From positions 3,720,001 through 3,784,000 of the forward strand of contig NZ_CP155447.1 of the NCBI RefSeq assembly GCF_045290345.1: 64,000 nt of DNA. Direction: 5' to 3'. Shown one piece after another: positions 24,586-32,591 of the stretch (within the stretch, counting starts at the first letter, position 1; each line of letters opens with the position of its first letter). A program made the position numbers and the translations under genes. This DNA is from Singulisphaera sp045290345. Its GTDB lineage: Bacteria; Planctomycetota; Planctomycetia; Isosphaerales; Isosphaeraceae. Below the pieces are notes generated by a model that did no database searches, was not told where the DNA came from, and worked only from the letters and a program-made list of their open reading frames with translations.

Positions 24586-25317
24586 ATGAAGAAACTTGTA
24601 ATTCTTGCGACTGTGCTCACTGCTGCGGCTGGCATCTCAAGCAGCGGCCCGTGGCAGGAGGTCGCCGTAGCGGAAGGCAAAATTGACAAGACCGTCGAGC
24701 AGGAACCCAAACGGAAAGTCCATCCCATGCACGGGAATCATAAACACGCCTTTACAGACCCGGCGGAGAGTGCGAAGAAGTGGAACGACCCGGAACGGGA
24801 CAAGTGGCAGCGCCCGGAAGAGATCGTTGCGGCCCTGGCCCTAAAGCCGGGGGCGACGGTCGCCGACATCGGCGCGGGGACGGGCTACATGGTCGCCCCC
24901 CTGAGCAAGGCGGTGGGCAAGGGCGGCACGGTCATCGCCATCGACTCTTCGGCGTCGATGGTCGAGTATCTGAAGAAACAAAGCGCCGATCTGGGACCAG
25001 CCGTGATCGTGCCGCGGAAGGTCGGTCCGGACGACCCCGAGCTCCAGGCCGCCGGCGTGGACGCGGTGTTGACGCTGGACACGTGGCACCACGTCAAGGG
25101 GCGAGAGGCGTACGCCAGGAAGGTGTACGAGGGGCTGAAGCGCGGAGGGCGATTCGTGGTTGTGGACTACGAGGTCGGCGCGGAGACGGGGCCGCCGAAA
25201 GAGATGCGGCTTGCGGCGGGGCGCATCGTGGAGCAGCTCGAGGCGGGGGGCTTCCGCGCGGCGGTCGTGCGCGAGTCGATGTCGCGGCACTACATGGTCG
25301 TGGGCCATAAAGATTAA
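24586..25317 (+). CDS. Exported class I SAM-dependent methyltransferase-like protein
   Basis: The 243-residue product begins with a signal peptide (MKKLVILATVLTAAAGISS). A methyltransferase domain (about 75-240) follows, with ATVADIGAGTGYMVAPL, VIAIDSSASMVEYL, LTLDTWHHV and LKRGGRFVVVDYE. Just before the fold is the His-rich KVHPMHGNHKHAF. SAM is not expected in the periplasm, so the protein may have lost activity, bind another ligand, or be retained at the inner membrane. The start has AAAAGGA nine bases upstream. It is followed by an APC permease 78 bases on. Confidence 0.84.
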   Translation: MKKLVILATVLTAAAGISSSGPWQEVAVAEGKIDKTVEQEPKRKVHPMHGNHKHAFTDPAESAKKWNDPERDKWQRPEEIVAALALKPGATVADIGAGTGYMVAPLSKAVGKGGTVIAIDSSASMVEYLKKQSADLGPAVIVPRKVGPDDPELQAAGVDAVLTLDTWHHVKGREAYARKVYEGLKRGGRFVVVDYEVGAETGPPKEMRLAAGRIVEQLEAGGFRAAVVRESMSRHYMVVGHKD

Positions 25318-25395
25318 GTTTCGCCCGGGCGCGGGCCTCGTCATTTGAGCCCACAGCATTGGGAAAACCAGTTCCGGAAAAAAAAAGGAGACGGG

Positions 25396-26790
25396 ATGAC
25401 ATCCGCGACGGAGCCGGCCCACGCCCGCGGCGCGCCTTCGGAGGGGCCGCGGTTCGGCCTGGCAACGGCGACCTTCGTGGTCGTATCGAGCATGATCGGC
25501 ACGGGCGTCCTGACGACGTCGGGCTTCACGGTCTACTTCGTCGGCAGCAATCAGTTGATGCTCGCCCTCTGGGTGGTCGGAGGAGTGCTCGCGGTGTGCG
25601 GAGCCCTGACGCTGTGCGAGCTGTCGGCCGCCCTGCCGCGCTCGGGGGGCGATTACGTTTTCCTCCGAGAGGCGTACGGCCCGCTGGCCGCGTTCCTCTC
25701 GGGCTGGGTCTCGTTCCTGATCGGCTTCGGCGGGCCGATCGCGGCCGCCGCGGCCGCCGCGGCGGAATACCTGCTGGCCCCCTTGCGATTGGGCGACGCC
25801 ACCATGTCCGTCGCCCGGCCGGGGATTGCCTCGGCGGCGATCGTCGCGCTGGGCGTGGCCCACTGCCTGGGCCGCGGCTCGACGATCCGGGTGCAGGCCG
25901 GCATGACCACGCTGAAGATCGGCATCCTCGCCGTGCTGGCGGCCGGCGGCCTGGCGGTCGGCTGGGGCCGGTGGGAGAACCTCGCCGACCGACCCCCGAT
26001 GACCCCGGGCCTGCTCGTCACGATGGCCTCCTCACTGGTCTACATCTCGTACGCCTACACCGGTTGGAACGCGGCGGCGTACCTGGCCGGCGAGGTGGAC
26101 CGCCCGCAGCAACAAATGCCCCGTGCGATCCTGCTGGGCACGGGCCTGGTGCTTGTTATCTACCTGGCTCTGAACGTGGCCTACGCACTGGCCCTGTCGG
26201 CCGCCGACGTCCGTGAGATCGTCGGAAGGCCGGATCACGTCGACGTCATCGCGCCGATCGCCCAGATCGCCGCTGATCGGCTCTGCGGGCCCCGCGTCGC
26301 CGACCCGATATCAGTGGCCATCGGCCTGACGCTACTGGCCTCGCTCAGCGCCTACATCCTGACCGGCCCACGGGTCGCATACGCGATGGCCCGCGCTGGC
26401 CAGTTCCCCGAAATCGCCGGCCGGCTCTCATCCCGGGGCACCCCCACGGTCGCGACGACCTTGCAAGTCGCCTGGTCGCTGGTCCTGCTCTGGGTCGCCC
26501 CATTCGAGGGGATCCTGCTCTACTCGGGCATAGGCCTTTCGATCTTCTCGATGTTGACCGTCGGCGCTGTCTACGCCTTGCGTCGCCGTCCCGACCTGCC
26601 GCGGCCATTCAAGACACCCGGCTATCCGCTCGTGCCGGCGGTCTACCTCGCCGGGACCGGCCTGCTGACCGCGTCCGTCTTTTACGAACGCCCAGTCGTT
26701 TCGTCGATCTCCCTATTGAGCATCGCCGCGGGTGTGCCCGTCTACTACTTCTGGGCCGCTGGAGTTCGACGCCGCCTTGCCGCTCCATGA
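25396..26790 (+). CDS. APC-family amino-acid permease
   Basis: The 464-residue membrane protein has about 12 predicted helices. The opening helix VVSSMIGTGVLTTSGF carries the GxG-type substrate-binding break of the APC fold. CELSAALPRSGGDYVF and SYAYTGWNAAAYLAGEV are further family blocks. The substrate is probably an amino acid or polyamine but cannot be fixed. ATG 25396 follows AAAAAAAGGAGACGGG. It is co-directional with the exported methyltransferase and probably co-transcribed. Confidence 0.9.
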   Translation: MTSATEPAHARGAPSEGPRFGLATATFVVVSSMIGTGVLTTSGFTVYFVGSNQLMLALWVVGGVLAVCGALTLCELSAALPRSGGDYVFLREAYGPLAAFLSGWVSFLIGFGGPIAAAAAAAAEYLLAPLRLGDATMSVARPGIASAAIVALGVAHCLGRGSTIRVQAGMTTLKIGILAVLAAGGLAVGWGRWENLADRPPMTPGLLVTMASSLVYISYAYTGWNAAAYLAGEVDRPQQQMPRAILLGTGLVLVIYLALNVAYALALSAADVREIVGRPDHVDVIAPIAQIAADRLCGPRVADPISVAIGLTLLASLSAYILTGPRVAYAMARAGQFPEIAGRLSSRGTPTVATTLQVAWSLVLLWVAPFEGILLYSGIGLSIFSMLTVGAVYALRRRPDLPRPFKTPGYPLVPAVYLAGTGLLTASVFYERPVVSSISLLSIAAGVPVYYFWAAGVRRRLAAP

Positions 26791-26894
26791 GCTGACCCCG
26801 TCCCCTCGCGGGAAGGATAACTTCTACCAGGCCGCCTTGGACTGCGTGGCGGTCGTGCTCCATCAGATTCCTACAAGAGTGTTGAAGGCCGTCT

Positions 26895-27755
26895 TCACCG
26901 TGGAGGTCCCTCGGCACGGCGGGCTAACTCGCCGGGGGTGACCCCGAGGAGCCGTCGGACGTGGCAGTGTAGGTGCGACTGACTCGAGAAGCCGACACTC
27001 GCCGCCGCCTGGGCGATGTCGGAGCCTGCCAACAGGAGCTGCCTCGCCCGTTCGACCCGGCGGCGGATGACGTACTGGTGCGGCGGCGTGGTGGTGGCGG
27101 CTCGGAACCGGCGGGCGAAGTGGTACGGGCTCAGGCCGGCGAGGGCGGCCAGCCGGGCGAGCGACAGGTCACCGTCGAGATGGCTTTCGATGTGGTCCGT
27201 TACCCGCCGTAGTTGGTCTTCCGGCAGGCCGGCGACGCCCGGGGGTCGGACTGGGTCATGGCCGGAGTATTCTTGCAGAAGGTGGACCACCAAGGCCGTG
27301 CCCAACGACTCGGTCAGCAGCGACGGCCCGCCGCCCAACTCGGCTTCGTGCGCGAGCTTCCGGGCGACCTCCCCGGCGAAGATGTCACGCCGCATCGCCG
27401 CCGGGCGGAGGCGGGCGGCGTTCAATCCTGACCGTTCGGCGACCCGATCGAGCAGTCCGGTCGAAAGCCAGACCGAGACCGCTTCGAAGGGATTGTCCCA
27501 TCGGACCAGGGTGGGGACGAAGGCCGGTGTCACAACCATGTCGCCCACCGCCGGACGGCCCGAGTAAGCCCGGCCCTCGCCGAAGTGCCACTCGACGTGT
27601 CCGGGGCTGGAGAGGAACAGGGTGATCTGGTGGAAATCGTGGGAGTGCCGGCCGCGAAACGCGGGCTTCCGGGGCGACGAGCGACGGACGACCAGGCCTT
27701 CAATGAGACCCTCGTCATGCCGATCCATCGTCACGATCTCCAGCGCATCGCCCAT
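26895..27755 (-). CDS. AraC-family transcriptional regulator
   Basis: The 286-residue product has a cupin-like sensing domain (about 20-130; GRHSHDFHQITLFLSSPG) and a C-terminal double helix-turn-helix (about 185-280; LARLAALAGLSPYHFARRFRA and GSDIAQAAASVGFSSQSH). The second recognition region ends HLHCHVRRLLGVTPGE, slightly unlike the usual HFxRxFrr. The start at 27755 has GGAGG five bases upstream. It is convergent with the permease, so its target is unclear; regulators of this group often sit beside reductase and AhpD-like genes, both of which are broken nearby. Confidence 0.9.
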   Translation of the reverse strand: MGDALEIVTMDRHDEGLIEGLVVRRSSPRKPAFRGRHSHDFHQITLFLSSPGHVEWHFGEGRAYSGRPAVGDMVVTPAFVPTLVRWDNPFEAVSVWLSTGLLDRVAERSGLNAARLRPAAMRRDIFAGEVARKLAHEAELGGGPSLLTESLGTALVVHLLQEYSGHDPVRPPGVAGLPEDQLRRVTDHIESHLDGDLSLARLAALAGLSPYHFARRFRAATTTPPHQYVIRRRVERARQLLLAGSDIAQAAASVGFSSQSHLHCHVRRLLGVTPGELARRAEGPPR

Positions 27756-28029
27756 CGGGAACCTCCAATACTCTTCCACCGCCAGGGCACCGCACTCTTT
27801 GTGGGCGATCCTTGCCGAACAGGCTCCGGCGCCAGTCCAGCGGATCGCCGACCCGATCTCGCAACGGGGGGCCGGCAATGGGGATATCCGCGCCGAGCCG
27901 CCGGAAGCACCCCTGGGCCTGAATGATGTGTTGCGAGTGCTTCAGGGAGCGCCATCGAATCAGATGCGTGGATCCCTCGTCGTTGGATGAACTTGCGAGC
28001 GTCCGGCCCCGTACGAGCTGGCGCCCTGT

Positions 28030-28204
28030 CGGAGACCTCGGCCCGCTCGCCACCGGCTCCGAGAACCAGCACTCATGCATCTTCCGGGGCGTGCTCTGCG
28101 ATCAGGAGGGTCGTGATGCGGTGCGGGGCGTCGGAACCCGGCACGATGCGCGGCGGCCCCTCGGCGTATTGGACCACGGCCTGGGGGCCGGAGAATGAAT
28201 TCAT
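28030..28204 (-). pseudogene. N-terminal remnant of a SAM-dependent methyltransferase
   Basis: On the minus strand an ATG at 28204 opens MNSFSGPQAVVQYAEGPP, then HRITTLLIAEHAPEDA, an in-frame TGA (28075-28073), then VLVLGAGGER. The arrangement, including the LGAGG SAM-binding motif after the stop, matches the start of a class I methyltransferase. Downstream the frame no longer resembles the family. It lies 153 bases after an Rrf2 regulator on the same strand, a common regulator-plus-methyltransferase layout. Confidence 0.6.
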
Positions 28205-28357
28205 GGGCCCGCTCACGACCCCAACTCGAAGGGCATCACGCCGGACGGGCACGGGGCGATCGGGCGTTCCTGTATGCAGCACGGTCTCGGCGGCGCGACT
28301 TTCCCGGTCAGACGGCGGATGTAGCCCGATGCCGCACGGCCGCCCACCGGAAATGCG

Positions 28358-28825
28358 TTACAAACCATGGATTTCACCAATATGCTTATACGATTTTCCA
28401 CGAGCAAGGAGGCGGCTGTGTACGTCGACGCTCAGCATGGCCAGCGTCACTTCGTCGAGACGCGAGAGCAGCAACGCCTCCGCATCCTGAAAAGCCTGAT
28501 CGAGAGCGGCGTTCACTGCCTGTTCGACGAGGCAGCCGGGCGCTTCCGTCCGATTGCCGATGGCCAGGAGTGTAGGGCCGCCGAGAGCGGTATGGATGTC
28601 GCGTAACGTGACCCTGGTCAGGTCGCAGTCTAGCGTCCAACCGCCGCCATGCCCCTTCTCCGACCGCACATACCCCCGGTTCCGCAAGCCGGCCATGATC
28701 CGCCGGATTACGACTGGGTTGGTGTCCATCGCCCTCGCGAGCGTTGCGGAAGTCAACGAGTTTTCGTGCTCGGCCATGTGCAGCAGAATGTGGAGCACGC
28801 CCGATAACCGACTGTCGCGTTTCAT
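28358..28825 (-). CDS. Rrf2-family transcriptional regulator
   Basis: The 155-residue product starts MKRDSRLSGVLHILLHMAEH and carries the Rrf2 winged helix-turn-helix (LARAMDTNPVVIRRIMAGLRNRGYV) with the wing SEKGHGGGWTL. It has only one cysteine in the region where IscR/NsrR bind an Fe-S cluster, so it is probably a cluster-free member of the YwnA/CymR type. A sigma70-like promoter ends just upstream of the ATG, implying a leaderless transcript. The methyltransferase downstream that it would co-transcribe is broken. Confidence 0.88.
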   Translation of the reverse strand: MKRDSRLSGVLHILLHMAEHENSLTSATLARAMDTNPVVIRRIMAGLRNRGYVRSEKGHGGGWTLDCDLTRVTLRDIHTALGGPTLLAIGNRTEAPGCLVEQAVNAALDQAFQDAEALLLSRLDEVTLAMLSVDVHSRLLARGKSYKHIGEIHGL

Positions 28826-28832
28826 GTAACTT

Positions 28833-28861
28833 TAGATATTGCATGACAGCTCGAAAGTCAA
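28833..28861 (-). promoter_or_regulatory. Sigma70-type promoter of the Rrf2 gene
   Basis: On the minus strand TTGACT (28861-28856), a 17-base spacer and TATCTA (28838-28833) form a near-consensus promoter. Only seven bases lie between the -10 box and the ATG, which puts the likely start site at or next to the initiation codon. The hexamers are read directly; activity is inferred. Confidence 0.62.
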
Positions 28862-29490
28862 GCCTCAGAGCGGGAGAGGTTACGCCGCAACGATCCAGCC
28901 CAGCTTCGCGGACCAGCTTATCGTAGGCGCGATTCTCGCTGGTGTCGTCACCCGGATCCGTCCCTCGCCAGAGCTCGGAAGCAGCCCGGCGGGCGGGGTA
29001 TGCAAGTGTATCGACCCGCGAAGTCGCGAAGGCTTCTCACCAGCCCCGCCTCGAGAACGAGGTCAATCGGGAGGCCTATTCCCGTTAAGGAGCCAACCCG
29101 CCTCAGAGGCGACTGAGATGGGTTAAGAGGAGGAAATGGTGGTTAGCAAGCAACCACGTGGCTGGGGAGGCAGGGGGAAAGTGTGCGCAGAGCGACCGAT
29201 GGGCGGCTCCGCCGGCCCCGAATCCTGGAAACAGTGCTTATGTGTGACGCAAAAATAAACGGATTGAGGACGGATGAAATATCCGGGTCAATTTGTCCGT
29301 GCGGAGACTTCGGCGAACTCTTGGGAGCGACGGGGCAGAACGCCGTTTGGCTGGACTCCAGAGGTGGAGGCGAGCGGTTGCCCAGCGTCCCCAGATTGAC
29401 GACTCGTCGTGTTGCGGACCGATCGCCAATCACATAGCATTCATGTATCCCCCCTTCATCACATCGCCGAATTATGTGGAGGGCTCACCC
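28862..29490. other. Long intergenic stretch, no gene recognised
   Basis: About 630 bases between the Rrf2 promoter and the export protein hold only short frames without family motifs. Small palindromes occur, for example CGGGAGGCCTATTCCCG near 29070 and CGGAT-GAAAT-ATCCG at 29272-29286. The last part must contain the promoter of the export gene. Confidence 0.5.
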
Positions 29491-30894
29491 GTGGAGATTC
29501 TGTCGCTGCGCGCCCGACTTGGATGGTCCCTGCTTGCCTTTGCACTTCCGCATCAGACTCACGCCACTCCCCCCGCCATCAATTCGGTCCCACTCCCCGT
29601 CCGGAGCTTTCCTTCGGAGGAGGAACTCAGGTTGTTTCTGGAACCAAGACCCCTCGTCGCGATCCCGGATGATCCGCCACCGCGTGAAGGGGCGATGTTC
29701 GACCTTCCGTACATCATCGAACCTCCGGACCTGATCCTGCTCGAAGTACTTGAAGCATTACCCGGCCGGCCGATCTCCGGGGAACGGCTGGTGCGTCCCG
29801 ACGGTACGATCTCCGTGGGGTTCTATGGCAATATTTATATAAGAGGACTTACGGAAGAACAGGCAAAGGCAAAAATACTCTTGCATCTTCGTGAACACGT
29901 AAGCGATGAATATCTTGGCCTTTTCAAATGCCTTGGTGATGCTGTTAGGCCTTCTCCCGTTGGGGCGGAAGCAGCGACGGATCCGGCAGGAAGCGACGCA
30001 GCTCGTCTCAACAGGGAGAGCGTTCAGCCGACCGAAGACAATTCGGAAGAGGCTCGACCCGCGAAGCCAAAATCAAGAGGCAAGAAAGCGAAGAAGCGTT
30101 CTCGCGGGCGAGCGGCGGAAGTGGCAACCACGGGCCGCCCCGAACCGGTAACAACGCGTCAGGGCGAGAAGGATCCGAACCCTTCGAAGCCTCGCAAACC
30201 GGAAGGTGAAAGCACCTCGCAGAGCCCAATCAAGCCCCTCGACCCGTTACCTTCCGGCTTTGCCCCGGTCATGACCGTCCACCCGGCGGATTCCGACCGG
30301 ATCTTCCTGGACGTCACGGCTTACAACAGCAAGAACTATTATATCCTCGGCGATGTGGCGTCTCCCGGGCGAATGCCGTGCACGGGAAATGAGACCGTTC
30401 TGGATGCTTTGAATTTCGCTCGTGGATTCCTCGCGACCGCGGACCAGCAGAACATCCGACTCATTCGCCCCGCGCGGGGGGGCAAGCCGATTCGGATCTA
30501 CCAGGTCGACTATCAAGCAATCACCGAGAAGGGAGACGTGACCACCAACTACCAGGTCTTTCCCGGCGATCGGATCGTCGTGGGCCGCAATGACGTGGTC
30601 AAGAAAACGATGGAACTCGATCGGCTTGCAGCGCCCCTCGACACGATCTTCAATTCGATTCTGAAGTCCAGTTTCATGGCTAAATCGGTGAAGAACCTCG
30701 GCGACTCGGCTCTGGGGGCCTCAACCCGGACGGAGGCTCAACACGTGGCGATCCTCAAGGTCTGGGCTGAATTCTGGAGTAAGGCGCTGGCGGAAAAGGA
30801 GGGTGTGACCTTTGACGAGACGAGACTCCGCGAGGCCTTGCTTCGGGCGCTGGAACCCGCTGCGAAGGGAGCCGAGGAAACGAAGCCTCAATGA
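29491..30894 (+). CDS. Polysaccharide export protein (Wza-type, SLBB) with a charged insertion
   Basis: Wza-type proteins form the outer-membrane channel for exopolysaccharide. The 467-residue product has a signal peptide, the export domain (YIIEPPDLILLEVLEALPG, VRPDGTISVGFYG, RGLTEEQAKAKI) and a later SLBB-like part (NYYILGDVASPGRMPCTG, YQVFPGDRIVVGRND). Between them, residues about 148-255 are Lys/Arg/Pro/Glu-rich low complexity (KPKSRGKKAKKRSRGR). GTG 29491 was chosen: GGAGGG lies eight bases upstream and a signal peptide follows. An ATG at 29443 is the alternative. No synthesis genes flank it. Confidence 0.84.
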   Translation: MEILSLRARLGWSLLAFALPHQTHATPPAINSVPLPVRSFPSEEELRLFLEPRPLVAIPDDPPPREGAMFDLPYIIEPPDLILLEVLEALPGRPISGERLVRPDGTISVGFYGNIYIRGLTEEQAKAKILLHLREHVSDEYLGLFKCLGDAVRPSPVGAEAATDPAGSDAARLNRESVQPTEDNSEEARPAKPKSRGKKAKKRSRGRAAEVATTGRPEPVTTRQGEKDPNPSKPRKPEGESTSQSPIKPLDPLPSGFAPVMTVHPADSDRIFLDVTAYNSKNYYILGDVASPGRMPCTGNETVLDALNFARGFLATADQQNIRLIRPARGGKPIRIYQVDYQAITEKGDVTTNYQVFPGDRIVVGRNDVVKKTMELDRLAAPLDTIFNSILKSSFMAKSVKNLGDSALGASTRTEAQHVAILKVWAEFWSKALAEKEGVTFDETRLREALLRALEPAAKGAEETKPQ

Positions 30895-30919
30895 GGTCAT
30901 GATGAGGAAGGGAGGCGCG

Positions 30920-30948
30920 ACACGCCCATCGCAACGCGATGGGCGTGT
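30920..30948. terminator. 13-bp hairpin between convergent genes
   Basis: ACACGCCCATCGC (30920-30932) and GCGATGGGCGTGT (30936-30948) are perfect complements with a 3-base loop. It lies 25 bases after the export gene and 26 before the end of the MFS gene, so it can serve both. Confidence 0.65.
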
Positions 30949-30974
30949 CCCTGATTGGTCGCAGGATCGATGCA

Positions 30975-32417
30975 TTACTCCGGCAACGGCTTCCCGTGTG
31001 TCTCGGGGGCAAACGGAAGCGTCAGGAGGCCGATGACGAAGACCAGACACATCGTCACGCCCGCATAGCGGAACGGCAGGGCGGCATCGGTGGCCTTGTA
31101 ATGACCATAGACTTCGCTCGTGAGCAGACCGAGCACCGACGGTCCTACCGCCGCAACCAACCGCCCCACGTTATAGCAGAACGAGATGCCCGTGCTGCGC
31201 AGTCGGGTCGGGAAGAGTTCCGGGAAGTAGATGGCGTATCCGCCGAACAGCGTCAACTGGCAGAATCCCATGAGCGGGATCATCCAGAAAACGTCGTAGA
31301 AGCTATCGAGGAACCAAAATGTGAACGCCGTCGAACCCATCGCCAGCAGGAACGAGATGGCGAAGGATTTCTTGCGGCCAATGATCTGGGTGACTTTGCT
31401 GAACGCGTAGATGCCGAAGAAAGCACCAATATTGAGGAGGAGTGAGGTGATCCCGCTCCAGAAGGTGAGATTGCCGCTGATGAACTTCTCGGCGGCCTCT
31501 CCGGTGAGGCCATCCTTGCTGGCTAGAGCCCCGAAGTGATCGCGGAACACGGTGCGGATCAGGTCGAAGCTGAAGAAGCCGATGCCCCAGAGGCCGACCA
31601 CGCCCGAGAACGCCAGCAGCATGCCCACGAGCGTGTTCCGTCGCCAGCGCGGATCGGTAAAGAGTTCCGCGATCGAACCCAGTTTGGGCCCGTCGCTGAC
31701 GATTCCCGCCGCCTTATCGGCCGCCCGTTTTGCCACGGCCGCCTTCCACCGATCCGGCTCTTTCAGACGCTTCATGATGAAGATCGTGAGCAGGGCGGGG
31801 AGTACCCCGATCACGAACATTCCGCGCCAGGAACTCGCGATCATGTTGGACTCTTCCAGCTTGCCCATGACAATGCTGATCAGAGCGGCCATCATGTTGC
31901 CCACCGCCGACAGCGCTTGCAGCCAGCCGAGGGCGGCGGTCCTCGCCCGGTCGGGCATCACCTCCGCTACCAAGGAGACACCGACGGCGAATTCACCCCC
32001 GACCCCTAGCCCGGTCAGGAAGCGATAGAATGCGAAGTCCGCAAAGCTTGTGGCAAACGCACTCAGACCGGTGAAGGCTGAATAGAGCAAGATGGTCAGG
32101 ATCATCGTCTTGGCTCGACCGATCCGATCACCCAGAATCCCGAAGATCAATCCACCGATCGCCCAGCCGATGATGAAGATCGACGTGGCATAACCTGCGT
32201 ACTTATCAATATCCAGATCGCCTGGCTTGGCGCCGATCAACTCGGTGATGGCTGGTTTTCTGGCAAGATTGAAGAGCTGCTGGTCCATCGTATCGAAGAG
32301 CCAGCCGAGTGCCGCGACGATAAAGACAAACCAGTGATAGCGGTTGAGCAGCTTGTACCAAGGGCGGGAATCATCATCGGCGGGAGCCGAAGCGACAGGC
32401 GAATCATCGAAATGCAT
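30975..32417 (-). CDS. MFS transporter, metabolite:H+ symporter type
   Basis: The 480-residue product has about 12 membrane helices. The MFS loop motif after helix 2 is present as GILGDRIGRAKTMI, and GVGGEFAVGVSLVAEVMPDRARTAA follows in helix 4-5. The opening WFVFIVAALGWLFDTMDQQLF resembles sugar- and acid-transporting members (ShiA/NanT-like). The substrate is not determinable. ATG 32417 has a GGAG site upstream; an in-frame ATG at 32456 is less likely. It is divergent from the next membrane protein gene. Confidence 0.88.
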   Translation of the reverse strand: MHFDDSPVASAPADDDSRPWYKLLNRYHWFVFIVAALGWLFDTMDQQLFNLARKPAITELIGAKPGDLDIDKYAGYATSIFIIGWAIGGLIFGILGDRIGRAKTMILTILLYSAFTGLSAFATSFADFAFYRFLTGLGVGGEFAVGVSLVAEVMPDRARTAALGWLQALSAVGNMMAALISIVMGKLEESNMIASSWRGMFVIGVLPALLTIFIMKRLKEPDRWKAAVAKRAADKAAGIVSDGPKLGSIAELFTDPRWRRNTLVGMLLAFSGVVGLWGIGFFSFDLIRTVFRDHFGALASKDGLTGEAAEKFISGNLTFWSGITSLLLNIGAFFGIYAFSKVTQIIGRKKSFAISFLLAMGSTAFTFWFLDSFYDVFWMIPLMGFCQLTLFGGYAIYFPELFPTRLRSTGISFCYNVGRLVAAVGPSVLGLLTSEVYGHYKATDAALPFRYAGVTMCLVFVIGLLTLPFAPETHGKPLPE

Positions 32418-32591
32418 GAAAGAGGGTCTCCGGAGCGACGACAGGCAGGCGATCAAGCGATCCGTCTCTGCTCACTCCCAATCATTGCGGTATCATGGGC
32501 TTCCGTGGAACGATCCGCTTGAAGATAACATGATGGCCGCCTCGATGCCGCTATCGGGACTCCGAGTTTTTTCTCCTCCGGAACGATCGCG

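Noticed and set aside
27756..28029. Frames upstream of the AraC gene as a coding remnant
   Set aside because: No recognisable family; only the methyltransferase head at 28030-28204 is supported.
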